Shown piece by piece: positions 33,070 to 43,155 of a DNA stretch of 64,000 nt. A model generated the notes under the pieces. It searched no databases. It saw only the letters and a program-made list of their open reading frames with translations, and had not been told where the DNA came from. A program made the translations under genes and the position numbers. Source of the DNA: Daucus carota subsp. sativus (Eukaryota; Streptophyta; Magnoliopsida; Apiales; Apiaceae); NCBI RefSeq assembly GCF_001625215.2, contig NC_030385.2, positions 11,339,135 to 11,403,134 of the forward strand, written 5' to 3'. The first letter of the stretch is position 1; each line of letters starts with the position of its first letter.

Positions 33070-33650
33070 ATCTGGAACATATCCTGATCTCACTAGCGTG
33101 AAAAGGATTCCGCAGGTACAAGATATTTGCGATTCTAATCCATGTACTTTAGCCAGCATTGGTTACAATATGATCTCAATCTGGTTCCTGCAGAAAAAGA
33201 CATATTTCCCAAATTTTCTAATGATGTATAGAAATTTTTAGTGACTTGGGAAATGGCCAACTTTAGTATACTAATTTCAAATTTTATATATACTTTTATG
33301 ATCTGTTTTATTATTAAGCATTTGGGATGCATATCTTATATCTAATTCTAGTAGTTTGTTGATGATCTGTATTATACATTGTTCTAGTATTTTTTGTCAT
33401 AACTCCTTCTTTGCAAGCAGGAAGATTTGCCACAGATTGAAACAAAGTTGAAGAATCACATTCCAGTTATTCCTAGCCCATGCCTTGTAGAACTGCTGTA
33501 TTCGATTTTTGATCACTTTGCAGACAAACGGAATTATAAGAGATCTGTGCTGAGTGCTATTTTTTTTTTCAACAACCTGCAGAGCTTGGGATAAGATATA
33601 CCGGAGGAGCATTATTTTCCTATTCAGGATTCGCTTTCATCAGCTAGAGA
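33070..33650 (+). pseudogene. Unidentified two-exon gene fragment
   Basis: On the plus strand a short frame SGTYPDLTSVKRIPQ ends at a CAG|GTACAA donor (about 33115). It resumes in the same phase after GCAAGCAG at 33421 with EDLPQIETKLKNHIPVIPSP and continues through VELLYSIFDHFADKRNY and FFFNNLQSLG. It then meets a TAA, after which the frame reads on as DIPEEHYFPIQDSLSSAR. Amino-acid composition and splice signals look like a true coding relic. I do not recognise the family. With an in-frame stop and no start, it is a fragment. Confidence 0.45.
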
Positions 33651-33689
33651 TGGGAGAGCCAAAATGATAAAATCAACACTAAAATCGTT

Positions 33690-34560
33690 TTTATATTATT
33701 AACTTTTTTAATACCAAAATGATAGCCCAAAATTTTAATATTCATATTATTTAATTTTTTACCGTTGTACAACATAAAACAAGTCATGTTCAACTTTATT
33801 CGAATGTTCAATACCAAATTTTAAAAACAGAAAACAAAATTTTAATAATCATATTATGTAATTCTTTACCGTTTCACAATATAAACAAGGGGATAAATAT
33901 CAAGTAGGTCACTCGTTTCGTTCAAATTTATCAATTGAGTCACTGATTCTCAAATGAGACACTCATTAGAAAAATTTGTATAAAAAATATCACTCTATCA
34001 TTAGTCAAAATTTTGAAAGTATTATATATTGAGTTTCGCACATTTTTTATGAATGGTATTACATCCAAATGAACGATCCCGAGTTCTACTATTTTCGCTA
34101 ATATTTTTAGATTTTTAAAATTTTATCAACTATTAATTTTTAATTTTTTGGTTGTTTTATTTGATTTAAATAAAAATAAATAGGAGATATATTTTTAAAA
34201 ATCTAAAAATATTATCTAAAATACTAGAAATCGGAATCTTTCATTTAGATGTAATATCATTCATAAAAAATGTGCGAAACTCAATATATAATACTTTCAA
34301 AATTTCGAATAACGATAGACTGATATTTTTGAGACAAATTTTTCTAATGAGTGTCTCATTTGAGTCAATTTAGGAATCAGTGACTCAATTGATACATTTG
34401 GACGAAACGAGTGACCAACTTGATATTTATCCCTATAAACAAGTCATGTCCAACTTGATCAGAATGTTCAATACCAAAATCACATAGAAAACAAAATTTT
34501 AATATTCTGATTATGTAATTTTTTGCCGTTGTAAAATAGTACTACAATATTAGTAGTTTA
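33690..34560. repeat. ~125-bp tandem repeat array, interrupted by a MITE
   Basis: About three units are built on GTTCAATACCAAA...AAAATTTTAATA.TC.TATTATGTAAT.TTT.CCGTT...ATAAACAAGTCATGT.CAACTT. The middle/last unit is split by the MITE at 33890-34433. Confidence 0.7.
33890..34433. mobile_element. Foldback MITE, 544 bp, MULE-like
   Basis: TIRs GGGATAAATATCAAGT and ACTTGATATTTATCCC continue into arms of about 200 bases. A perfect direct repeat TATAAACAAG (33880-33889 and 34434-34443) flanks it, a 9-10 base target duplication. The surrounding tandem repeat gives the empty site. No coding capacity. Confidence 0.85.
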
Positions 34561-34739
34561 ATATTTTTACTCAAAATCTAATACTCTTCTTTACTTAGAA
34601 AAACTAGTACAAGACTAGCTACTTTTTCACTTAAAAAATTAGCGCAACACTAATTATTTTTGCCAATAGTATGTTTTTGCTGATTTAGAATAACAATATA
34701 ATTGAAACCGTATAAGAAATATAAACAAAGAAGATAGGT

Positions 34740-34930
34740 GTAAAACATTCGGTATTATCGAGAAAACGGAAAAAGTCCGTGATTCATCATTTCCGTTGAT
34801 AAATGCCTCGATTAGAGCCTTGTACACTGGACTATTGAGCTTCCATCTTTTTTTTCATAGCTGTGTCTAACAGTGAAATCGCAGTCTCCGGATGCCCCAT
34901 AGATGTGAGGCACTGAGTTGACTCGCCGAG
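34740..34930 (-). pseudogene. PPR-like gene scrap
   Basis: On the minus strand the frame STQCLTSMGHPETAISLLDT continues as AMKKKMEA. After a one-base shift it goes on as NSPVYKALIEAFINGNDES. Helical, Leu/Lys-rich spacing of this kind resembles a pentatricopeptide repeat, but the piece is short and frameshifted. It ends where homology of RNA-binding gene copy 2 begins, so it may be a duplication junction. Confidence 0.3.
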
Positions 34931-34933
34931 AAT

Positions 34934-36991
34934 AAATGTGCCTTAACTGTATACTGCTGCAAATTTTAAAACGGTCTTCAACTCCTCATTGGCACGTGAA
35001 TAAATTTCATTTATTTAGATGGTTTTTGAATTTTCCTAAGCTTGAGTTCTTTTTCCAATTCTTAGGTGGAAGCAAAAAAAGCCGTTCCTATAGATGATAA
35101 TCAGATAATAACTAGAAACAGTCATAGTAATCAAGTATCTCCAGGTCCTGGTCACACAAAAAAGATTCCTGGTCACACAAAAAAGATTTTTGTTGGTGGT
35201 TTAGCATCTGCAGTTACCGAGAGTGACTTTACATTGCATATACTTTGATCAATTTGGGATAGTTACGGATGTTGTTGTGATGTATGATCATAATACACAA
35301 AGGCCAAGAGGCTTTGGATTTATCACATATGATTCGGGGGAAGCAGTGGATAGGGTCTTGCACAAAAGCTTCCACGAGCTTAATGGTAAAATGGTTGAGG
35401 TCAAGCGGGCAGTTCCAAAAGAGCTCTCTTCAGGTCCCAATCGCAGCCCTCTGCTTGGATACAACTATTGTTTTGGTAGAACCAACAACTTCTTCAGTAG
35501 TCAGGGATATAACCTCGGCCGAAGAGAAGGCTATGGAGTCACGATCAATGAAAGACCTAATCCGGTTGTTAGTCGTCGTTCTACATTCTCTCCAATTGGT
35601 TCCCCTGCATATGGAATAATTATGAGTCTAGAGCCAGGGATGAGTCCGAGCTTTGGAGGAAGCTCCGGCATTAGTAACATCATTGGATATGGACAGACTT
35701 TAAGTTTAGGTTCTGGGGGCAACTCAAACAGGTATGTTACTCCTATTGGTTTTAATGGTAGAAATGAATCTTTTCTAAGCTCACCAACCAGAAATGGATG
35801 GCCAAACGTTGACCTTAGCAGTTCTGCAAATGTTGCTCCTGCTGGTACATACACGAGGTCTGGAAGTCGGAGTTCTGGAGTATTTGGAAATAGTATGGCT
35901 AGTTGGGGCTTCTCTCCTTTTTCTGGACAAGGTGGAGGGATTGCTTCTGGATATAGCAGCAATATAGGGTATGGAAGTGGAGAAAACAATTATCGGTTGG
36001 GAGCTACAGGGCTTGGAAGAAATATTGGACCAGGTGAAGTTACAACTTCACCTTTTGCTTCATCACCTGGTGATTTTGAACAGTCATATGGAGACTTGTA
36101 CGGTGCCAATTCAAGGTTCGGAGATGTACCATGGCAGTCTGCATCTTCGGAGATTGATGGCTCTGCTTCATTTAATTATGTGCTCGGCCCTGTAGCAGAA
36201 TCCACGGTGAGAAGTTCTGAGGAATATGGTATGTTGTGTTTGGTTGGGGTGAATGATTCCGGAAGGAATGGAATGAAAAATGAACTATATTATGGACAAT
36301 TGTTAACAAATTTCATTCCTTCCTCCATTCCATTCCTTACATTATGTACTAGAGATCATACTTTCAATTTGAGATGGAATGCTCCATTCTCTCCTACCCC
36401 TAATTTCTTCTCAAATCTCATCATAGCAATTTTGCCTCACTTACATTTATTCCAAAATTTCCTTCCTATCTCTATTAGTTTCAAATAATTTTACTCATTC
36501 CATTCCATTCACCCCAACCAAACACAACATTAGTTCTTATAATATTGCAAGTAGACAAGCCAATAGAGGTAATACTCTTCTTCAGCTTATAAATTTTGAG
36601 AAATTGAGCAGATCTGTGTCCTTCTCAAGTATATTGTGATACACAATTTGTAGCCATTTTCATTTTGCTTAAAAGGTAACTCCTAAGCTGATGGACAATA
36701 ACTTTTTTTTACACCAGTATGAATATGATAAACGACACCTATCGTTTTATGCTGGAATAGAAATAAACGACACCTATCATTTTATGCTGGAATAGAATTC
36801 ATGAAACAGGGGTAGAAATCGTAAATGTCTGCATAGCAGTCTATGGGTATCTGCTCTGCTGAAGTTTCATGTTTCGGAAAAAACTTGTTCTCCTTATAGA
36901 AACCATCATTAGTATATATTTTCTCCTATTATGTGACATCACTTGGTAATATGTTGGCATGCTGGTCCTTAATTCAGGAATTGCTGCATAG
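34934..36991 (+). pseudogene. Broken hnRNP-like two-RRM gene, copy 2 (5'-truncated)
   Basis: Second copy of the gene at 24097-27573. Homology begins in intron 1 (about 34934), so exon 1 with RRM1 is absent. Exon 2 starts at 35066. Compared with copy 1 it has a 21-base tandem duplication (CCTGGTCACACAAAAAAGATT twice, near 35147-35190, adding seven residues in frame). It also has a four-base insertion near 35236 that shifts the frame at the start of RRM2. RRM2 then reads intact (VVVMYDHNTQRPRGFGFITY) through most of the Gly-rich tail, until a Tourist-like MITE at 36232-36529. The final splice acceptor and GIAA stop (36978-36991) survive. The 421-codon frame seen here is an artefact that enters the MITE. 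Confidence 0.85.
36232..36529. mobile_element. Tourist-like (PIF/Harbinger) MITE, 298 bp
   Basis: TIRs TGTTGTGTTTGGTTGGGGTG and CACCCCAACCAAACACAACA are near perfect. The flanks are GTA (left) and TTA (right), consistent with a TTA target duplication with one change. Copy 1 of the host gene has the empty site (GAATATGTTGGTTCTTAT). Confidence 0.8.
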
Positions 36992-38102
36992 AAGACTTCA
37001 TTACTCAGATATAAGAATATAATGACATCTGGAGGGACGACTCTAAGTTCCAGGCATGTCCCTGAATAAGTACGCATATCATCTTATACAGAAGATCACA
37101 AAGAGCTGATGAGGGCTCTTTAGTTGAAGAATATGTATATTAAACAGCAGTGACCAGAGATTTTGTTAAACGTGAGAATACGAACTGAGGTTCCTTTTCT
37201 CAGTGTTAAATCAAGAAGTGAAATGAGATCACTGGGTATACTTAGAACTGATTTATTCGAGCTAGTGGTGTGCATCTCCTGACAATATTGAAAACCAGTT
37301 CTGCTGCTTTAAGAGCAGAGTTGTTCGAGCTTTGTAAGGTCTGGCAAGGCTGCTAATACTTAGTCCTCATACTTCTTCCTTCACCTTTGTAACTTGATAC
37401 TTTGTAAGCGAGATGTTTTTTACAAATACTAGTGCGAATTAGGAAAGGATGAGGCCCCATTGATAGATAGCTGAATTAATTTCTAGATCTCCAGCAATGA
37501 GATGTACTTTCCACAATGTGATGCTACTGTATTATTGTGCATTCTGATTCAAACTAGAAGGGAGCTATATACCAGAAAGACTAAACAGAAGTCCCAAACT
37601 CAAATTCATTTACATTCTCTTTTGTTAAGGCCTATCTGTCTGATAATGTTTTGCTAAACATAAAATCTAACAAATATAGAATTATCAATTGAAACTGAGA
37701 TTTCAAGGATTTTTAGAATAGACCAATCTACCTCATTACTGTAACAAAAGAAACTTATTGAAGTTGCAAAACTTTACTGATAAACATCAACTTGTGGGGT
37801 GCATTTGCTAAGTTCAATATTTGGCTCCAGTCTGGAGTATACATCTATATATCCAAAGCTGCAACAAATCATACTCATGCCCTAATTGTTGTGCACCTAA
37901 TTTAAATTAACAATCAAATAAAGCAGAAAATATATTTTCAAGGAATTAAGCAGTTGTTTATACTCATCTGTAAAATTGGAAACAAGTACGGAAAACAGCT
38001 TAAATGAAAGCAATATATCACAGTACGGCCACCAATTATCAAAGGCATCATCAACTAAATAATGAAGTTCGACTTCACTTAATCTTAAAGAACTAAAATT
38101 AG
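36992..38102. other. Duplicated flank, then ERI1-like gene 3' side
   Basis: 36992 to about 37540 matches the 3' flank of copy 1. The remainder to 38102 has no gene I can support and includes the presumed 3' UTR of the minus-strand exonuclease gene. Confidence 0.5.
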
Positions 38103-39002
38103 CTACCAAATACGATTTTCAAAGAGGAATTCCACCTTTTTATCACTGTTTCTCCGGGCAGTGATCCGTAAAACTGAACCATCAACAATCAGACGTTGAA
38201 GAATCCTTGTGATATTAGTTGCGTCATCGATCCCAAGATGGTGGTTTCCTACTAATGGCATCTGAAGCTGCCCCATCATTGCGAGCATAGATCTACCCCT
38301 CCACCCGTAAAAGTTCAAGTAGATGTCCTTGAGATTGATCCATTCCATGAAGTATGGTGGAAGCTCCATCCGTGATACTCTGCATTGGTCAGGGATTTTA
38401 GTCTTTATATCCCAATTGCCGCAGGTTACGAATGCAGCTTTATTCAAATGCCCACCAAGCTCCTTTGTCAACACATTATGTTTGGCCAGCCAATCTTCAA
38501 ACTGTGGTATAACATCCTTAAACAGAATTGCTGTCTCGTGCCAGATACTGTTAATACCAAATTTCCCAAAGTGCTGTTCGACATTCTGGTCAAGTCGCTC
38601 TTTCCTCAATTTTCGGGGCCTTACGAATCGATGGAAGAAATCAACAAGCTCCAAGGTTTTAGCATCAATCAACAGAACAGGAAATTCAAGAATCTCAATG
38701 TTTCCCTCCAAATCAAGCACAAGGAAATAGTCGAAATCTTGAGGCTGTACCTTGCTGAGATCAAAAGACTTTGTATTGAGCTCCAGGAAACCATGTGTGT
38801 GCGTATCCAGGTGATCGCTTTGATCCATCATAGTACAGCAACCCTGAGTAAAATACAAACACGTAGGCTTCCTAGGTGTAGCTCCCTTGAAAACATTAAA
38901 AAAGTCCAGCTTAAGACTCGATAATTCAGTAGAGAGAGAATCAGATTCGCCCGTAGGTGTTGGTAAGGAGAATTCTCCTGCAGCAGAGGCAATTGAAACC
39001 AT
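38103..39002 (-). CDS. ERI1-type DEDDh 3'-5' exoribonuclease
   Basis: Single coding exon of 299 aa. The exonuclease domain (about 91-285) has the DEDDh set: Asp97 and Glu99 in VLDLEG, Asp198 in CGNWDIKT, and His255/Asp259-260 in GNHHLGIDDATN. The linking segments (EILEFPVLLIDA, HRFVRPRK, PYFMEWINLKDIYLNFYG, VEFLFENRIW) match the plant ERI1-like protein of the At3g15140 type. Animal ERI1 trims histone mRNA and 5.8S rRNA ends and limits small RNAs; a plant member has been linked to plastid rRNA processing, so the substrate here is inferred. The first 40 residues are Ser/Thr-rich and could be an organelle targeting peptide. The start follows directly after a CTGCAG|CC acceptor, so the leader is spliced. 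No lesions are seen. Confidence 0.9.
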   Translation of the reverse strand: MVSIASAAGEFSLPTPTGESDSLSTELSSLKLDFFNVFKGATPRKPTCLYFTQGCCTMMDQSDHLDTHTHGFLELNTKSFDLSKVQPQDFDYFLVLDLEGNIEILEFPVLLIDAKTLELVDFFHRFVRPRKLRKERLDQNVEQHFGKFGINSIWHETAILFKDVIPQFEDWLAKHNVLTKELGGHLNKAAFVTCGNWDIKTKIPDQCRVSRMELPPYFMEWINLKDIYLNFYGWRGRSMLAMMGQLQMPLVGNHHLGIDDATNITRILQRLIVDGSVLRITARRNSDKKVEFLFENRIW

Positions 39003-39004
39003 GG

Positions 39005-40195
39005 CTGCAGGAAAAAATATACAAGTAGGGGGAGGGGGTTAATATTGCAATAATAAGAAACAAAATCAACAGATGATTATATTTACTGTTATTCGTTAGT
39101 AAATCTAGAGTTGTAAACACCAAAGCAAAGGAATATTACGAAGCCAGCTAACCAAAATCGAGAATAGCATCCCACAAATGAGGACTAGTTATTTCAGCTA
39201 CACAATAACTAACAAATTAAATACTAAATTAATTGATAAACCAGGTCAATCCCCAACAATTTTAGGATACAAACCAAAGTTAATTAGAAATCCCCAAAAA
39301 ATCAAACAGTAGAGGTATCCGCTGTGTTGTTGTAATTATATACGAAGATATAGAACATATATACGCACATAAAACTAGCATATCAACATAATCAAATCGT
39401 ATAAAGATATTCAGCAAGTAGCCACTAAATCAAACGACAGATAACTGATGCGATATACATGAGACAACAGATATAATCAATTAAATAATAAGATCAAGTC
39501 TTGAAAAAGGAATCGAATAGAGAGAGAGGGGTTGCACACACTAGTTCACTTCCCGCAATAATTCACTGCTTACTGTATACAATAGCTTACAAGGGACGGT
39601 TCTTTCAAATTTCAAATTGTGTTTTTCTTTTCCGGCAAAAGTCCCGTTAGTATTCCTAAAATCTACTCACCACTCCGAGTTAAATTGACTAAATTTAATA
39701 ATTAGCTTATCGAGTCTTTGTGATCTTCAGGTTCATTCCTTTTATTACTCCGTTCTCAGTCATTTTTTTTAATTTTTTTCAAAAACAAACTAAACCCAAT
39801 CACCAATCGAATGAAACAGCACAAAGAACTGGACAACAATTTAAGCATGAACATCAAAAATACTTATGATCAAATTGAATAAATCGCGGGAGCACAAGCG
39901 CGTAACCGAAAACCCAGAAATCAAGAGAAGGCATGAACTCACAGACCTCCACGATGGGCCATATATATGTCTGTGCGTGCCCGACCACAGCCCAGGCACA
40001 TAAAACTAGCATATCAACATAATCAAATCGTATAAAGATATTGAGCAAGTAGCAACTAAATCAAACGACAGATAACTGATGCGATATACATGAAACAACA
40101 GATATAAACAAATAAATAATTGGATCAAGTTAAATATCTCAAGGTAAATACAAGATATCAGAATATATACGAACAATCGATGAGATATACGGACC
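39005..40195 (-). other. Inferred leader intron of the ERI1-like gene
   Basis: A polypyrimidine tract and CTGCAG acceptor lie two bases before the ATG. The upstream leader exon probably ends near 40200 (donor-like GAG|GTCCGT) or at another donor (ACA|GTAAGC near 39570). No coding sequence is seen. It contains a direct repeat described separately. Confidence 0.4.
39367..40130. repeat. ~130-bp direct repeat in the ERI1-like leader
   Basis: 39367-39500 and 39996-40130 are near-identical direct copies (ACATAAAACTAGCATATCAA ... GATCAAGT), about 630 bases apart. The sequence just before the first copy (ATAGAACATATATACGC) also recurs at about 46985-47005, so at least part is a dispersed repeat. Confidence 0.75.
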
Positions 40196-40239
40196 TCGAA
40201 ATATAGGAGACGATGAAACACAATATCGGGCCGTTCGGG

Positions 40240-40285
40240 AGAATGGTGATCGGGAAGAGGGGATTTCTCGTTTTATACGAGGAGG
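40240..40285 (-). promoter_or_regulatory. Probable core promoter of the ERI1-like gene
   Basis: On the minus strand the sequence CGTATAAAACGAG (about 40267-40280) is a good TATA box. The pyrimidine-rich stretch CCCCTCTTCCCG lies about 25-30 bases downstream, a suitable initiation region for a transcript that enters the inferred leader exon. Confidence 0.45.
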
Positions 40286-40396
40286 ACTGTGGTTTGCGCG
40301 CGCCTGTGGTGTGAGCAGTTTGTAATCAATATACCTCTTTTTCGCAAACACTTCTCGGTCTTTGATTAAAATTAGTCTGTAATATACGTACTTTTA

Positions 40397-40399
<3 letters not shown>

Positions 40400-40431
<32 letters not shown>
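40400..40431. repeat. (AAT)n microsatellite
   Basis: About ten AAT/TAA units. Confidence 0.9.
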
Positions 40432-40542
40432 TTTTGAAAAGATTTGATTTAAAAGTGGAACTAGTAATTAGATTAGAAAAAGGTTCAGATTAATTTGTGA
40501 CAGGTGGAACTTGCGTTCGCGCAGCTCCACGCGTAAAGAATT

Positions 40543-40925
40543 AGTGGGCAGTTTTGCATGTTCTGTCTACTTCGCTTCTTGGCATAACTGCAGTCACCAT
40601 AAGGAACACCATTGCCGGGGAGGAAACTGTGCACAAGCTTGCTTCTCTTTTACTTGTTTTTCTTGGGGGTAGTTATATTATATTGATCTTGATGGGAAAA
40701 GGTAGTCACGGACATACCCACAACCAGCCCATGGAAAAAATGGCCGTTGCAGGACTTATTCTGGGTCCTGCACCATCTCCTTGCGCAACCACTCTTCCAG
40801 TTTTTCTTGCTGTTGGGAACTCATACTCTATCATGGTGATTGCTATCATTGTACTTCTCTTATCCAGTTTGATATCTCCGTTTCAGATCATTACCATTCA
40901 TCATCGACAAACGGGAACTGTTTAG
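40543..40925 (+). pseudogene. Membrane metal-transporter fragment (At3g08650-like)
   Basis: An open frame encodes VLHVLSTSLLGITAVTIRNT, then hydrophobic LLLVFLGGSYIILILMGKG, a His-rich GSHGHTHNQP loop, and MEKMAVAGLILGPAPSPCAT followed by another membrane segment (IMVIAIIVLLLSS). This resembles an internal part of the plant 'putative zinc transporter At3g08650' proteins as I recall them. It has no proper start, the frame ends in non-homologous residues after the last membrane segment, and no other exons are visible nearby. I call it a captured or orphaned fragment. It sits between the ERI1-like promoter and a Helitron end. Confidence 0.5.
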
Positions 40926-40971
40926 GTAAGTCCATGTGAAAAAGGTCATGGGCTAAGGTATATTAATATTA

Positions 40972-41806
40972 CTAGCTCATAGCCCGTGCAAGGCACGGGA
41001 GCTTTTTAATTATTTACAAATTTTTTAAATATATTTTAAATGATGTGAAAAAATTTAATTTATAAATAATAAATTAAAATTTTCAATAAAATAAAATTCG
41101 AAATTATGATTTGTTTGTAAATTAGAACTGTTGTAAATACACCATCACAGCCGTTAATGACTTCAAATAAACTATTGTAATCAAGTCATTTCTTTTCTCG
41201 TATGTATTGTGTCAAAATATTTAATTCTATCTATCAAATTTTAATATATTTTGTAGAATACGTTACGCCAACTCCTATTAAATTATATTTATAAAAATAT
41301 TTTATATTAGAATTATTATAATGTGATTTAAATATTTTTCAAAAAAATTATATGATTTTAGATTAAAATTGATTAACATAATTTGTTTTGAATAAAGAAA
41401 AAGAATCATAAACATGCAATAAGAAGGTAGAATCTATTCTGGATTAAGAAAAGGTTTTTGTATTCGTTCCTCACATAAATCCGGCTTATTAATTTTAAAA
41501 TATATTATAAAAAAATTTGTGACAGTGTAATTTATATGATTCTACAAATAAAACTGGTTGGAAATATTTATTTTGGATTTAAAAAAATCATAAACATGTG
41601 AAAGACAGAATTTGTTTTGGATTTAGAAAAGGAATTATAAACATGCAAGTAGATATCAGTTGCTTTATTGAACAGAATTTAATTTTGTTCCAATCTAACG
41701 GTGCTTATTTGTTTAATATACGATCCAATGGGTGATAAGTTTTTGGACCACATGACCATGCGACCAAATTATCTCCCTTACGCTTATTATATATAAGTAT
41801 ATAATA
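40972..41806 (-). mobile_element. Non-autonomous Helitron, minus orientation
   Basis: Read on the minus strand, its 3' end has the hairpin CCCGTGC-CTT-GCACGGG, then CTATGAG and CTAG, followed by T. The 5' end is probably at about 41806, where the minus strand reads ATTATATACTTATATATAAT, slightly degenerate from the usual TC start. About 0.83 kb with no genes. Confidence 0.6.
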
Positions 41807-41835
41807 TCACACACTATATTATTTATTTATTGTGC

Positions 41836-41965
41836 ACTAAGCCGGGGTCTTCACGGAAACAGCCTCTCTGCTTTAAGGGCAGGGTAAGGCTGCGTACATC
41901 TTACCCTCCTCAGACCCTGTTCTAAGCGGAATATACTGAGTATGTTTGGTTTGGTTCGGTTCAGA
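41836..41965 (+). mobile_element. RTE-type LINE 3' terminal fragment
   Basis: The run GCCGGGGTCTTCACGGAAAC, AGCCTCTCTGC, AGGGTAAGGCTGCGTACATC, TTACCCTCCTCAGACCC and ACTGAGTATGTTTGGTTTGG is the 3' end commonly seen in plant RTE LINEs, which finish in TTG-like repeats. It is strongly 5' truncated, as is usual. Confidence 0.6.
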
Positions 41966-43155
41966 TTAATAATAAAATGTCTAGATAATTATTAGAGTCC
42001 TATTAATTATAGGATAATTAATATGTTAACAACCCTAATTAAAAGAAGCGACGTAGCCGCACAAACGCAGAAGAGTGGACAGGAGAGCAGGATCAATACG
42101 CGGAAGGTATTAGCAAATCTTTTCCTTTTTTATTTATGTCATTGATTAACCACGAGTGAGGAGTGATGTAAAACATCACCTTGTTTTGCACGTTAATAGT
42201 AAAATAGAAACTGAAAATTCAGTAGTTTGTGCACATGTACTACTCGTTCACATATATGTCTTTGGTGGCCGTTGTATAGGTTCAGTAAACTAAATCAAAT
42301 TATCAAGGTTAGGCTTATTTTAATAATCATCGCAGGCTGCCTAAGGATATACGTCATGACAATATTCTGAAGTCGTAGATTACGTAAATATTTTGCTAGC
42401 GCTAACAAAAGTATATAATTAGATATTTTAATAAATTATAATTTCATATTTAGGTTCGGGTCGGCAGTTTAACGGATTATTTACGACTTCCCGTCAGTGT
42501 TTGGTGTGCTAATTCCAAGGTATGAATATTTCTTATTCTTTCCTCTTTATTTTATATTTATGATTCAGTTAATTATATAAAATTGTGACCCTTGTGCTTT
42601 ACATGTACTTTTGGTAGTACCCATTGTTCTATTATTTTCGTACTCTCTATTGTTAGAAATTATTATTGTCAACTCATAATATTTGTCTCATTTTGTTTTG
42701 CAATTATTTGCGACATTGTTTTCTTTTGTTTCGTTAAATGAGTCTGGCAATTTTTGTAATCTTTATGTTGGGCTCTTAAACCTATCTGTGTGGTTAAATC
42801 ACATACGAGTTCATGGAGTTTGGAGTGTCTGGTGAACTCGGCACTTACTCGTATCAATGCTGTGAGTATACGAGTACGTCTCTGGAGTATGAGATTGTGT
42901 GTAGATCATGAAGGCTATTGTGTGTTTTCTTTTTCGGGATTACCGAGAAAGGATTCTCTGTATTGTAGAAATGCTTTGCGCATTTCTTGTGTTTCTTCTT
43001 GTGGATTACCGGGGAAGAATTCTCTGTTTTGAATTGGCTTTGTGCGAGTACATATCTACTTATATATATAGTAGCTCAACAGGTTCGTGTCAAGCTCCCC
43101 TCCTGAGTAAATTAATTACCTAGCTCCGAACCTGAGCCTAACTCCGAACCTAACA
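41966..43155. other. Intergenic, no gene recognised
   Basis: Mixed AT-rich sequence. Two parallel short phrases near 42938 (GGGATTACCGAGAAAGGATTCTCTGT) and 43002 (GGATTACCGGGGAAGAATTCTCTGT) form a diverged direct repeat of about 65 bases. No coding gene is supported. Confidence 0.45.

Noticed and set aside
35223..36488. A 421-codon frame that looks like an intact RNA-binding protein
   Set aside because: It starts after a frameshift, lacks RRM1, and its last ~85 codons are translated from a Tourist-like MITE.
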